A stretch of 64,000 nucleotides of DNA from NCBI GenBank assembly GCA_002104905.1, contig MCFE01000018.1:1-64000 (forward strand). The letters run 5' to 3'. This stretch comes from Basidiobolus meristosporus CBS 931.73 (Eukaryota; Basidiobolomycota; Basidiobolomycetes; Basidiobolales; Basidiobolaceae). The notes under the pieces were generated by a model that did not search any database, was not told the origin of the DNA, and saw only the letters and a list, made by a program, of their open reading frames with translations. Shown here one piece after another: positions 22,384 through 32,763 of this stretch (position 1 is its first letter; each line of letters starts with the position of its first letter). The position numbers and the translations under genes were made by a program.

Positions 22384-23511
22384 ATGTCTGAAGAGCAATG
22401 CCCCGTTTTTCGCTTGGATGCTGTCATCCTTGAGAAGAAAAAGAACAATGAAGAATATCCTTTACCTTTGACAGCAGCTGAGAAGTTGATGCACGCCATC
22501 CAATCTTTCGAGCAAGGAAAATTCATCATGTCCCAATACAAGCAACATGAGAATGTTGCCAACAGTATTGCCGGACCTGTGGGCGCTTTGGAGGCTATCA
22601 CCGATGCTTTGTTACGTGATCCTCGTTGCTTCTACCTCGAGGGACAAAAGGATTTGGAAGGCCTCCAGAAAGTCCTCATGTTCGAACAACAAGTCCGTGA
22701 TTGCGCTTCTTCTGACATTCCTGTTTCTGAATTGATCCAAGAATACCAAAAACGCCTTCAAAACCACGGTTGGGAGGATGTTCAACCTGCCATCGACGTC
22801 AGCATTCGTGCATCCTTTTTGGTCGGTTTGCTTACCTTTGGTGTCCTCGGTAGAGCTAAGGAAGCTTTGGCTCATTTCCGTCGTGCAGTCGATATCATCG
22901 TTGCTGCTAATGTCGCTCTTGAGCCCACTGCCGGTGATAAGCGTGGCCCCGCCCTGAAGGAATCCTTCTTGCGTGCTCTTAGACAGACTCTTATGAACGC
23001 CATCATGTTAGGCTATGCCACTACTTCCGACAAAGAAACCTTCTCTTTGGATGATATTCTTGCCGAAGCTGATGCCATCTTGGCTTCAATCGAGAACGAT
23101 AGCTCAACCAATGAACCTAAAGATAAATTGGCATTCAGCACATACCTTGCTGCTCATGCTAGAATGGCTCGTGGCTTCGTTTACCGTGAGAGAGCCGAGA
23201 CCAATGGTGCCTATGATCTGGAGCTCTGCAACAAGGCTGCCGAAGAGTTCAAACTCGCCGCCGAGCTTTATCCTGAGGATGAATCGGATCGCTCCTTGGC
23301 TGCCTACAAAGCCATTGAAGCAGCCCTCCGGGCTGGGGATCATACCGTTGGCGAGCTCCAAACTCTTCTCAAGGTCGCGTCAGATGCCAATGAGAAAGCA
23401 ACCCCCGTGTTCGGAGCCATTTCCTCCAACGTTCCTGCCAAAATCACCGCTGAGAAGGTCCTTAGTGGATATACCTCCAATGCCGATAAACGCTTGACCC
23501 CATTAGCCTAA
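22384..23511 (+). CDS. unrecognised helical (TPR-like) protein
   Basis: An uninterrupted 375-aa frame, the only long intronless gene here apart from the GNAT and COX9. I do not recognise the family. The sequence is almost wholly helical, with repeated Ala/Leu-rich amphipathic pairs (AEKLMHAIQSFEQGKF, AKEALAHFRRAVDII, AAEEFKLAAELYPEDE) that look like tetratricopeptide-type hairpins. There is no signal peptide or membrane span. Codon choice is strongly biased to C- or T-ending codons (GCC, GCT, CTC, AAG), as in well-expressed genes. The start has a good context (AAACTATGTCT). A cytosolic scaffold or chaperone-adaptor role is only a guess. Confidence 0.8.
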   Translation: MSEEQCPVFRLDAVILEKKKNNEEYPLPLTAAEKLMHAIQSFEQGKFIMSQYKQHENVANSIAGPVGALEAITDALLRDPRCFYLEGQKDLEGLQKVLMFEQQVRDCASSDIPVSELIQEYQKRLQNHGWEDVQPAIDVSIRASFLVGLLTFGVLGRAKEALAHFRRAVDIIVAANVALEPTAGDKRGPALKESFLRALRQTLMNAIMLGYATTSDKETFSLDDILAEADAILASIENDSSTNEPKDKLAFSTYLAAHARMARGFVYRERAETNGAYDLELCNKAAEEFKLAAELYPEDESDRSLAAYKAIEAALRAGDHTVGELQTLLKVASDANEKATPVFGAISSNVPAKITAEKVLSGYTSNADKRLTPLA

Positions 23512-23789
23512 GATACTATTTCTTTTTTAATAAAATGTACAGAAGAGAATAGCCTCCATTTCTGCTTGGTGCTTTATCCGAATTCTGATGAATTGCGGTC
23601 ATTATGTTTGAGTTTCACATGACACTGGGTGGGGGGATTCAATGGAATTCCTAACATCGATAATATATCAATCATTTCTGCGGCAAACGATCGGAAGTGT
23701 CTGGAAACATCATCAATTATATAATATGTGGCATATGTAAAGTTGTCACTGTATTACCACTTGCTCCTTCCCACAGCAGTCTAATCCAA

Positions 23790-24931
23790 ATGTCGCAACC
23801 ATACGTCCATCCGCACCAACCTAATTCTGGTGAGTTTTCCAGCAAATCCTTCCTTTGTTACCCATGTCTCTTACTAGTTTGTATATACAGGTCAGCACCC
23901 AGGCGTTCAATACGGTGCTCTTCCCCCTACCTATCACCAAGCCTTCGGAGGTAATAGTAGTGCGCCCGGCGGCCATGCAGAGACCGAAGACGATGACTTC
24001 AAATATGGTGTCAGTGTGGCGCAGTGTGAGATTGAAATCAGAATGGGTTTGTAGATCCACTTTATTCTATTCGCCTATACCTCCATCCTAACCAATCTAC
24101 CGTTGACTCGAATCAAAAGCGTTCATCCGTAAGGTTTATTTAATCCTGACCACACAATTGGGTGCCACTGTTCTTCTTGGAAGCGTATTCTTCTTCAACA
24201 CACAGGCCCGTCAATGGGTTCAGTCCAAGTATGTTTTTGCTCGGTCCTCTAACCGTGCATTTACTCCTTTACTAACCCTTATGCAGTGATTGGGCAATGT
24301 TTGTATCTCTATTTGGTGCTATTGGAGTAATGCTAGCTTTGTTCTGGAAGCGTCACTCATCGCCCTTGAACCTGTATCTTCTTGGTGCCTTTACCTTACT
24401 TGAAGCCTATAGTGTTGGGACTGTCAGTGAGTGGCAAATCTTGGTTAATCGATCATTCATACGGGTGCCTAATCAAACGCATTTTTAGTTACATTTTATT
24501 CGTCCAAAGTCGTCTTGCAAGCATTGATCATTACCTTCGCACTCTTCATCGGGCTCACTCTTTTCACCATGCAATCGAAATACGACTTCAGTGGTATGGG
24601 ACCCATGTATGTATAGACCCTGCATAGCATGCCGATCTTGTCCAGCCTTTAACCCAACCTTTTTCTATGTAGGCTTGGGATTGTCCTTTGGCTGGTCGTT
24701 ATTGCTTCTTTCGTCCAGATATTCTTCCCATTCAGCAACGGCGTTCAGTTCGCTATCGCCATCGTGGTGGCAGTTCTGTTCTGCGGATACATCGTTTACG
24801 ATACTTACATGATTATCAATCGGTTGTCTCCTGATGAGTATATCATTGCTAGTATCGATCTGTATCTTGACGTCATCAACCTTTTCTTGGCCATTCTAAG
24901 AATTCTAAATGAACTGAACTCCGACAACTAA
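23790..24931 (+). CDS. BXI1: Bax inhibitor-1 / TMBIM family membrane protein
   Basis: Multi-span membrane protein of the BI-1/Lifeguard family, thought to leak calcium from ER or vacuole and to limit cell death. Six exons: 23790-23829, 23891-24046, 24120-24228, 24287-24426, 24489-24606 and 24673-24931, giving 273 aa. A hydrophilic N-terminus rich in Gly/Pro/Tyr precedes FIRKVYLILTTQLGATVLLG. Seven hydrophobic segments follow, with LGAFTLLEAYSVGTV, GLTLFTMQSKYDFSGMG and the signature end YIVYDTYMIINRLSPDEYI with ASIDLYLDVINLFLAILRIL. The conserved C-terminal Asp pair of the family is present. Confidence 0.93.
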
Positions 24932-25144
24932 AGGTTGCTGTTCGTTTTTCGCTCGCCAAGCAAACCATCTATCAGACAGAACGAATCCATATGGCGGTAA
25001 ACCCCTACGCGAGCACTTGTTGACTTTCAATGGATTTTTTAAACAATATGGCGGCTAGTATCTACGTGTACCGTTCTTCATGACCCCGCTTTGGGATGAG
25101 GGCCCCCATTTAAATCACTCGTTTTTGCACTCCTCCACTATGCT

Positions 25145-26206
25145 TTATTTCGAATAAACCTCATGTTTGTTGACTTGAGAGAAACTACCTCTATTGTGGC
25201 GTCTAGTGGAATTGGTGTTTCTCGTTCGCGTACACCGGGGTTTTTTGGGTTTTGGTGGGTCGACATAGCGGTTGATCCAGTTTGCCTGGGCAGCGACTCG
25301 TGCGAATGCTGCTGGTACATCGATACCACACCCCGCGCTATAACTCGTTATTCCTATTAGCCACGGATTGCCAGCGCCATCAAAAGACACTAGCGGCCCA
25401 CCAGAGTCGCCGGAACAAACATCTGTGACGTGGTCAGAAGCGGGTCAATATGGCGAGTATAGGGTTGCCTGGGAATTCGCGTGGGCTTCACTTACTTCGT
25501 ACTCCTTGCTCGGTTCCAACACATAATACAGCCGTGGGGTTGAATGGAATGTTTAGGGAGCTGTATTTCTGAATACATAATTTCTCGTCCAGCACACTCA
25601 TCTCAATCTCCTGTAGGATATCTGGATATTGTGTGGCTGAAGTCAAACCCCAACCCAGCGCTTTGACATGGGCTCGATTGGGTATCGGTTGCTCTGCTTG
25701 CTGGATGGGAAGAAATGTTATCTGCGAAGGGAGTGGGTGGGCCAATTTCAATATTGCAACTACAGGAGCGGGATTAGTGTTGTCTAGAACGTCCCCTATA
25801 CAAAGCATGGTAAAATATTCTTACAATCATTGATCGCCCGGTTTCTGTCCCAATCGGGGTGGATGGTTATGTTCACCGCCGGAACCACCAGACCCCCCTC
25901 CTCTTCCGCTTTTACCTTGAGGTTATGCCGCAGTAAATGAACCAGAATCTCTCCCACTGGTTTCTCGTGGAAACAGTGTGCCGCCGACAAGATCGTCGTC
26001 GAGTCCAAAACAACACCGCCGCACCACCGCATTTCTCCAATGGCTGGATTCTGAAGGTATGTAAAGGCCATCCAGGGATAGCTGTTAGATAGTTTGACGG
26101 GTGTCCCTCCATAGATTAAGAATTTAGGGTAGACAGGTGCTTTAGTAGAAGCGGTACTTGGCAAACAAAGGCAAAAGCTAAATATCATCAAAAGGTGCTG
26201 GTGCAT
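25145..26206 (-). CDS. secreted S1-family (trypsin-fold) serine protease
   Basis: Predicted extracellular serine endopeptidase, 307 aa, exons 25825-26206, 25496-25759 and 25145-25422. A signal peptide (MHQHLLMIFSFCLCL) is followed by the mature start IYGGTPV. Triad: His in LSAAHCFH, Asp in INDFAILKL (formed across the first intron) and Ser in CSGDSGGPL. The S1-pocket position six residues before the catalytic Ser is Asn, not the Asp of true trypsins, so Arg/Lys specificity is doubtful. The catalytic domain ends at NWINRYV and a basic tail of about 40 residues follows (PPKPKKPRCTRTRN). S1 proteases are scattered in fungi and common in some early-diverging and insect-associated lineages. Confidence 0.92.
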
Positions 26207-26686
26207 AACTCGAATTTCGGATTGTCCAAGTTATGCTTCCGGTTAGAGGGTTTGTGAGGTTAAAAGGTTGGAGCTGGACAGCAAGTCCAAGTAAGCCCGG
26301 TATTTCTGGCTAGGTTGCTAAGAGGAAAGAGTTATGGCATCGCTCCACGTTTTTCTCCTTCGGCAGAAGAGGTGCTTGCTGCACAACCAAAGGAATATAA
26401 TTGACCATCAATAAGCACATAGCTGGAGCAACCGAATACAATCGACCAACAGCAAGCATCATCGGTAGATCAATGCGCATATGATAATAGTTCAATCCTC
26501 CTATTATCGAGTGAATTAGGCCAAAGTACCAAAAATACTCGAAATCGGAATCTCACACTAATTATATACATGTCTGTCACATGAGCGCACCTGAATATGG
26601 CATAGGCCACTTAATTAGCTCCCACATGAAGTATTTGTTGAAACTCATGTTCTTTACTGCTGAATATCCTTGATATTCAGCGTAGA
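26207..26686. promoter_or_regulatory. divergent promoter protease / Frizzled-domain gene
   Basis: 0.48 kb between two head-to-head genes for secreted or surface proteins. The right half is AT-rich. I see no further gene. Confidence 0.4.
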
Positions 26687-27918
26687 ATGCATTCCCTAAC
26701 GAGCCCAAGGTTATTTCTTACTTTGGCAATATTTATTAGACTCGCTACGGGTAACTATTGCTTTCCCTGCTCGTCCTGAACCACTTACTCAGCTCATTTA
26801 TCCAGCTGGCCCAAAAGCGGAGCACTGCCAACCCCTAACCATTCCCTCTAAATTATGCCCTGAGGTGAACTATGCCACCACAATTCAGGATGTGGAGGCT
26901 ACAGACGCCCAGATCAAAAGTATTCCCGCCTCCTTAGGGTTGAGCAACTATGCCATTATTCACACTTCGTTTCAATCCAGCTTCTCTAGATAAAATGAGC
27001 AGAGAGGGATATGAAAGTGCTGGTGCCGAGTGCTTTTTGGCCATTCGGAAGGCGCTCTGTTTCATGAACTACGATTACTGCGATCCTGAAACGTTCAACA
27101 TTCACGCTGTCTGTCGGGAAGTTCGGTAAAGTCCTCAGAGGATGCATCCGTGGAAGTGCTCACGATTAATATCCCCTTGTAGGCAGCGTGCAGTCTCAGT
27201 ATGCAACGACTCTCAACCGTTTACTGACATCAACGTGATTGACGAGAACATCAACGCAACCTACTTCCGGTCAACTGCCGATTGCTATCCAAACGGACTG
27301 CAAATAGATACAAATACCACCATGCCGCTCAATACGCGCCCATTACCTGCAACCACATCCACAGCTGAGGCAGATCTTTCCTTAGCTGAACCTACCTCTA
27401 CCGAAAGCCCTACCGCTACGCCAGAACCGAATTCTGAAGAGACCGTCAGCCTTTTCACCACGACCTCGCCCACCTATCCAGTGGAAACCACGAACGACTC
27501 TTCCTCACCTTCTCCTTATAGCACATCAGAGTTACCTCAAAGTACAGCACCAGAGATGTCATTTGGCTTGAAATACCGACCGGGCAGTAGTGGGATCCTT
27601 AGTGATCTTACTCGTCCGCCAGTAGATGGATTAGACCCCGCATATTCCTTTTCCACCTCACTCTACGCCACCGTCCTAGCGTTGGTCGTCGTTGGAGTGT
27701 GTGTGTTAGGCTCGCTAGCCTTGATGCTTTACGGTAGAAAGCACTCACTTTGGAACCTTTCCTATGACAGCCTCTATGGTCAATACAAGAAGATGGAGGA
27801 TTCCCCGTCGCCGTATTTAGGGGTGAACGACAGTGAAACGTTTGTCATTGAGGTAGGGCCGATCATGTGGAGATCAACATCACATTCGCTAATATTTGGC
27901 TCCATCCTTATTAATTAG
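26687..27918 (+). CDS. single-pass membrane protein with Frizzled-type cysteine-rich domain
   Basis: Cell-surface protein, 352 aa. Exons: 26687-26750, 26806-26919, 26981-27125 and 27183-27918. Exon 1 is a signal peptide (RLFLTLAIFIRLAT). Exons 2-4 form a Frizzled-like CRD with eight Cys; the first block HCQPLTIPSKLC and the last AVCREVRQRAVSVC match the FZ pattern CxP(I/L)TIPxC ... CxxVCERxRxxC. A stalk of about 120 residues rich in Ser/Thr/Pro is followed by one membrane span (LYATVLALVVVGVCVLGSLALML) and a short cytoplasmic tail with several Tyr. No seven-span domain is present. A last intron (27853-27918, GTAGGG to TTAG) may replace the final 22 residues with EEE and move the stop to 27927. 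The ligand is unknown. Confidence 0.82.
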
Positions 27919-27929
27919 GAAGAGTAGGC

Positions 27930-28290
27930 AAGCAGGCTTCGAATCTTGTTTCATCATTGCTAGGATTGATTTTAATATGTATTAATAACCACCCCTTTCC
28001 CTTAATTATTTCCAACCCTCCTTTGAATAAACCATCCTACCAAATCAAGATCCCTTCGAAGTGACCTTTCCTCTCTTGACAACTTGAGTGGGGCTTGTGC
28101 ATCTTGGTTGGAAGCTTCTCAATGGAGTACCTCTTGGCCATTTTGCTTACCTTCTCAATGTTGCCTGGCAATGGCATTGCACTACCTGGTAGACTAGTTG
28201 CTCAACTTCTTAATATCCCTTAGAACAGTGTTTGCAAGGGCCTATATATAGCTGTAAGAGTTTAGAAGAACAAGTGGATAATATGGTTTT
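27930..28290. other. transition from gene block to transposon block
   Basis: No gene. Sequence becomes AT-rich and CpG-poor from here on. No recognisable transposon end is seen before 28291. Confidence 0.5.
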
Positions 28291-28506
28291 TGTTGCAAGT
28301 CTTGTAATTACACCTAAATACCAATCTAACATGGTCACTTAGATCATAATCTACAAATCTTAAAGAATCCTGACCAAATTCCTTGTTGGTATTATTTAAG
28401 GCATCTTGACCAAAATATCAGGTACCCAGACCATGAGACTTCTCAAAGTTTTCCAGGCAGCCACAGCATTTGCACACATGTTCTTGGGACCTTCCTAAGC
28501 ATTTTA
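28291..28506 (+). repeat. truncated copia-1 family LTR (plus)
   Basis: Resembles the first two thirds of the LTRs at 32409 and 36466 (shared blocks such as CTGACCAAATTCCTTGT and CACATGTTCTTGGGACCTTC). It stops where an oppositely oriented LTR begins. Confidence 0.75.
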
Positions 28507-28854
28507 TGTTGTAAGAGTGTTGGAGATATTGGAATTGATTGGGAGAAGAAGTAGATTATGTGATTTCACTTGAGGGTTTACTGAATGTAAAAGTAGTATC
28601 TATACTTTTACATGGTCTTGGCATAGAAAACACATAGAATATAATTAAAAAGGTCCCAAGAGCATGTGTGCAGAGTTTTGGGCTGTTTGGACAGCTTTGA
28701 GAACTTTCATGTTCCAGGTATCTGATGTTTTAGTAAAAATATTGCAAGTAGAACACAACAAGGAATTTTGTCAGGACTCACTGAGGTTTATAGGTAAGGA
28801 TCCAGGTGACAAAGTCAGGTGATTATTTAGGTGGAATTGCAAGTTTTTATAACA
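28507..28854 (-). repeat. copia-1 family LTR (minus)
   Basis: Reverse complement of the 32409 LTR type, starting TGTTGTAAGAG and ending before CTCCCACTCAAC, the complement of the polypurine tract. It is the 3' LTR of the copia relic to its right. Confidence 0.8.
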
Positions 28855-30680
28855 CTCCCACTCAACTAAATGCTCATACTGAATAGTTCTATTTTTGACC
28901 TAAGATATTCAAACTTGCCTCTAGCTGATGGTTTGGTAACTATGTCTGCAATCATTACATCTGTATGACAGTAAACCAAGTTAATTAAGTTAATCTATAT
29001 AGCTTCACATACAAAATGATGTCTTATATTTATATGCTTAGTTCTAGCATGAAAAGTTGGACTTATACCTAATTGTTTGCATCCTTGATTATCTTGATGT
29101 AGTGTAGCAGGTGTTTTTTGACATAAGCCCAAGTCTTGAATAAGCTTTCTTAACCACATTGCTTCTGTTGTAGCTTCACAGGCTGCCATATACTCTGCCT
29201 CTGTGGTGGAAAGTGCCATGGTTGGTTGCTTTCTTGAATTTTGGGAAATTGCTCCTTTATGGTAAAGAAAAGTGTATCCTGTGGTGGATCATCTGTCTTC
29301 TAAGTTTTGTCCCCAATCAGCATCGGAGCATTCAACAAGATTCTGTTCTGATTCTTGACAGGAGTAGCTTAAGCAGATATCAGCAGTTCCTTTTAGGTAT
29401 CTAAAAATCCATATAACTGCTGCAATACAATCAGATCCATAGTTCTGATAAAACTGGCTGACAGCCCCTACTCAATATGAGATATCTGGGCATGCTCCAA
29501 GCATAATATATATTAGACTGCCAGCCATAGACTGCTAAGGAAATTCTGGGCTTACAGATGGACCAAGCTCTCTTGATTTGGTAGGGATTTGAACTAGCTA
29601 AGGTTTGTCTCCATTGAGGTAACTGATGTTTATAGTCTTCCATTTGGTACTTCTCAAGTATATCTAGAATATACTTGGACTGTGTTGTGCATCAACATTT
29701 AAAACTTAGCCAATTTCACTCCATTAGATAATCTAGTACCCTAACTGATCTTCCCTAATCCAAACATAACTAATCCCTGTTATGGTTTATGTTATCACTT
29801 CTCAGAATCTATTTTTAGCTGTCACACCTGATCAATGTTCATGTGGTCATTATGTCCTCAACTGATCTGCTAAGCCTTTCCAAGTGATTAGTCATCTGAG
29901 TTATATCCAACCACTAAGCAGTTGCCAAGACATCAGCAGATTAATTATGCAATTTTTCATTTATCTTATGCACCTATCAAACACCCCAACAGATTTCAAT
30001 TAGTCCAGTCTGTTGGCACTTACTAATTCAACTTGATCAGAAAAGTATAATTAAAGTTTACTGAACTTTTTGGCTTAGTGTGTGTCTCAACAACATTGAG
30101 ATTGTGTCTCAGCAAAACTAAGAATTCAACAATTCTGTTCTAGTTTCTACACAAGCCTAACATAACTTGTACATCCAAGAACCCCAAGCCTAGCCTGCAT
30201 AGAAAACCAACTCTGTTGCCTTTATAGCACAACTCAGCTATTTACAAGACCAATATTAGACCAGAATCTCTCTGCTAATATTTCTGTCACTCTTGACAAT
30301 TCTAAGATTCTGCACTTAGTTGTCACCTAGGTTCAGTTAACTCATTCAAGAGTTTTATTACACTTTTCTCTTGGATACAACAGACTGGCTTAGGGTGATA
30401 GCCTGGGTATTTCTGTCTATGGAGAACTTTATCCCTTGGTAGTATCTGAGTTCTCCTAGATTAGGCACCTTGAACTCCTTAGATAGGCTGGACTTAGTCT
30501 CTTCCAATATTTCCTAGTTATCAATTGCTATAATAAGATCATCCACCTGTAGTGCCAATAGAGCTGGATTTGCTCTATCCTGCTTATAGTAAGTATTATA
30601 GTCAGCAGTAGCTCTTTGGAAATTCAAAGATTCCAAATATGAATATGCCTTGTACCCTATGAAAAATAATTTGGTCTCAC
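28855..30680 (-). pseudogene. degenerate Ty1/copia pol (reverse transcriptase to RNase H)
   Basis: Minus-strand remains of copia pol. The RNase H end is clear (28995-29219: STTEAEYMAACEAT, then HQDNQGCKQL and HARTKHINIRHHF), as is the end of the protein just before the polypurine tract (ADIVTKPSARGKFE). Towards 30,500-30,680 there is a decayed palm region with the catalytic box changed (QVDDLIIA in place of YVDD). Many stops and shifts occur throughout, and CpG is nearly absent. Gag, protease and integrase are missing. Confidence 0.8.
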
Positions 30681-30689
30681 AGGTGGATC

Positions 30690-31572
30690 CAATCCAGATC
30701 AGCCATCAGGATCCTGTTTGGAGACCATCATAATACCAGCAGCTTGGAATTAGTGACCCTCTTAATGATCTTTTGATGGGATCACAACAGTGTTTAGCCA
30801 ATTTTAATGCCAAATAAGTGTATAAAACTTGACAGGGTCTGATTGGTGCTAGGGCAATAATTGCATGGCATTGTAGTGGTTGTTTTGCGCTCTACAACTA
30901 CTGTATTGGATCTAACTAGCCAGTACATCCAATTGTCTTATATGGCAAAAAACTTGACAGTGCATTGACAGCCTCATTGCAGTTCTCTGATGGCATTATG
31001 ATGGCAGTAGGGCAGCCTATAGCTAGTTCTGTAGAGTACTACTGTATCAATTTACCAAATAGTATTTCCTTTTATTACCTCCCCTTGTGCAATTCATATA
31101 TTCCACTGTAGCATTACCCCTCTTCATTTGCTTACTCATTACTACCTTGGGTATTCCACATATAGTTCAAATCAAAAAAAACTATGGCCTCCTGCTTTCT
31201 AACCTCTACAAACATGCACACCTGCCACAATTGACATACTTCTTTACCTCAACTTTACAGCTTTTCAGTGTGATACTTGCAAAGTAGCCATTTACCTTAT
31301 ACTGCTGGTAACATATACATCTGGCAAACATATGCTTGGTTGCTGGTGCTTCTGCCATGAATACCTCCTGAATGTCAAAAAGAACTTTTTGTATTTAGCC
31401 AATATATTCCTTCTCCTTGCTGGATTCTAGTCCCCCTTATAGGTGCGCTCTGGCTTTTGCTTGTGTGAATTCCATATTGAATGGCGTAGAAGTTGGTATG
31501 TGACCAAGAGAAACCTAGTATACTTTGATAGAGCTTTCCTAATAAAATTTAGTTGCTTGTTGAACCCAACCC
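30690..31572 (-). mobile_element. fragment of CACTA/Plavaka-type transposon, copy 2
   Basis: About 0.88 kb closely similar to 53,715-54,610 in the same orientation. It holds the C-terminal part of the same decayed transposase (for example QLLRHSIWNSHKQKPE near 31,430-31,500) and a GATCC-rich end. The copy is cut on the right by the LTR of gypsy-1 at 31,573. Confidence 0.6.
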
Positions 31573-32117
31573 TGTTATGAATAGATGCAAGGCAGGAGAG
31601 TAGGGCTAGGCAAGGCAGGACCAGGAAAGGACTTAGGTGTGGATCAATGAGGCAAGGTGTGTTTCCAAAGCAAGGCGGATTTCCAAGGCAAGGCTGTTTA
31701 CTCAAGACCTGTGTTTATCAGACTGAGGAATACATCAGGGGGGATAGGACTATATATACTTTTTGGCAATATGGATGCCAAGAGATATTAGCTAATACTA
31801 ATGGTGTTCTGAGGTAAGGCACAGTAAGTGTGCCAAGATAGAAAATACTAAAGAACAACTAGAATATCACATGGGGATATGTCAGGAGTCAGTTGATCAT
31901 GTGACCAGGTCATGTGACATACAATTACCATATATGGAATGGGACTACATAAATTCCAATGGGAAGCTTCCATTGAATGTTCCATTGTGTAATGTTGACT
32001 TAGAGCTTTCAAGAAGTTGCTAGAATGTAGTAGAACTTTCTAGAGGGAACTGGGATTTCTTCACTGACTTGATTTGGCTAGATAATTGGAGACCAGAGAT
32101 GTCATGTGATCATGACA
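31573..32117 (-). repeat. gypsy-1 3' LTR
   Basis: Bounded by TGTTATG on the left and CATGACA on the right, next to a polypurine tract (complement of CTCCTCTTTTGAGGGG) at 32,120-32,140. No second copy is in the window, so the left edge is inferred from where the Plavaka copy breaks. Confidence 0.6.
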
Positions 32118-32144
32118 CCATTCTCCTCTTTTGAGGGGCTCACC

Positions 32145-32408
32145 TTAAGCTTTTGGCTTGGGCTTGTTGGGGTATGTCTGGTGGAATAGCGCAACTAGAT
32201 CTTGGCAGTTTGTTAGGTTTGCTGCTGGTTCCCAAGTTTGATCATTTGGGCTGTACCCTACCCAATCTACCAGATAGTGAAGTTGGGATCTGATGTACTT
32301 TGAATCCAACACTTGCCAAACCTCAAACTCTTGGTGTTTGTCCACTTGGATGGCTGGGGGATTTGCAGGGTGCTGGTTGGGTAGAGTACTTTCATGGAAT
32401 GGTTCTAG
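32145..32408 (-). pseudogene. gypsy-1 integrase C-terminus with chromodomain
   Basis: Last part of the gypsy-1 polyprotein. The chromodomain (about residues 5-60 of this piece) reads EFEVWQVLDSK, LHYLVDWVGYSPNDQTWEP and NLTNCQDLVALFHQ, with the aromatic/acidic residues typical of chromoviral integrases that target heterochromatic histone marks. It ends in a Lys/Pro tail and a stop. The frame continues at 36,815 once the copia insert and one TCTAG copy are removed. Confidence 0.85.
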
Positions 32409-32759
32409 TGTTGTAAAAGTTCGTAATTTCCACCTAAATATTCACCTAACTTAGTCACTTAGATCATTACCTCTCAAATCCAAGAGAATACTGACCAAAT
32501 TCCTTGTCGGGATTTACTTAGAATATTTTCACCAAAATACCAGGTACCCAGAACATGAAAATTCTCAAAGTTGTCCAAACAGCCCCAAACTTTGCGCACA
32601 TGTTCTTGGGACCTTTCTTAACCTAATCTACGTGTTTGGTATGCCACGACTATGTAAAAGTATAAATACTACTTTTACATTCCATAAATCATTAAGTGAA
32701 AACCACATAATCTACTTGTTCTCCCAATCACTTCCAATATCTCCAAGACTCTTACAACA
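32409..32759 (+). repeat. copia-1 5' LTR
   Basis: 351 bp with TATAAATA-type promoter sequence (TATAAATACTACTTTTAC near 32,661-32,680). It keeps several CpG that are TpG or CpA in the 3' LTR. Confidence 0.9.
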
Positions 32760-32763
32760 GGTT

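Noticed and set aside
26930..27010. Frameshift inside the Frizzled-type domain
   Set aside because: A 61-nt GT-AG intron at 26920-26980 keeps the frame and the cysteine spacing.
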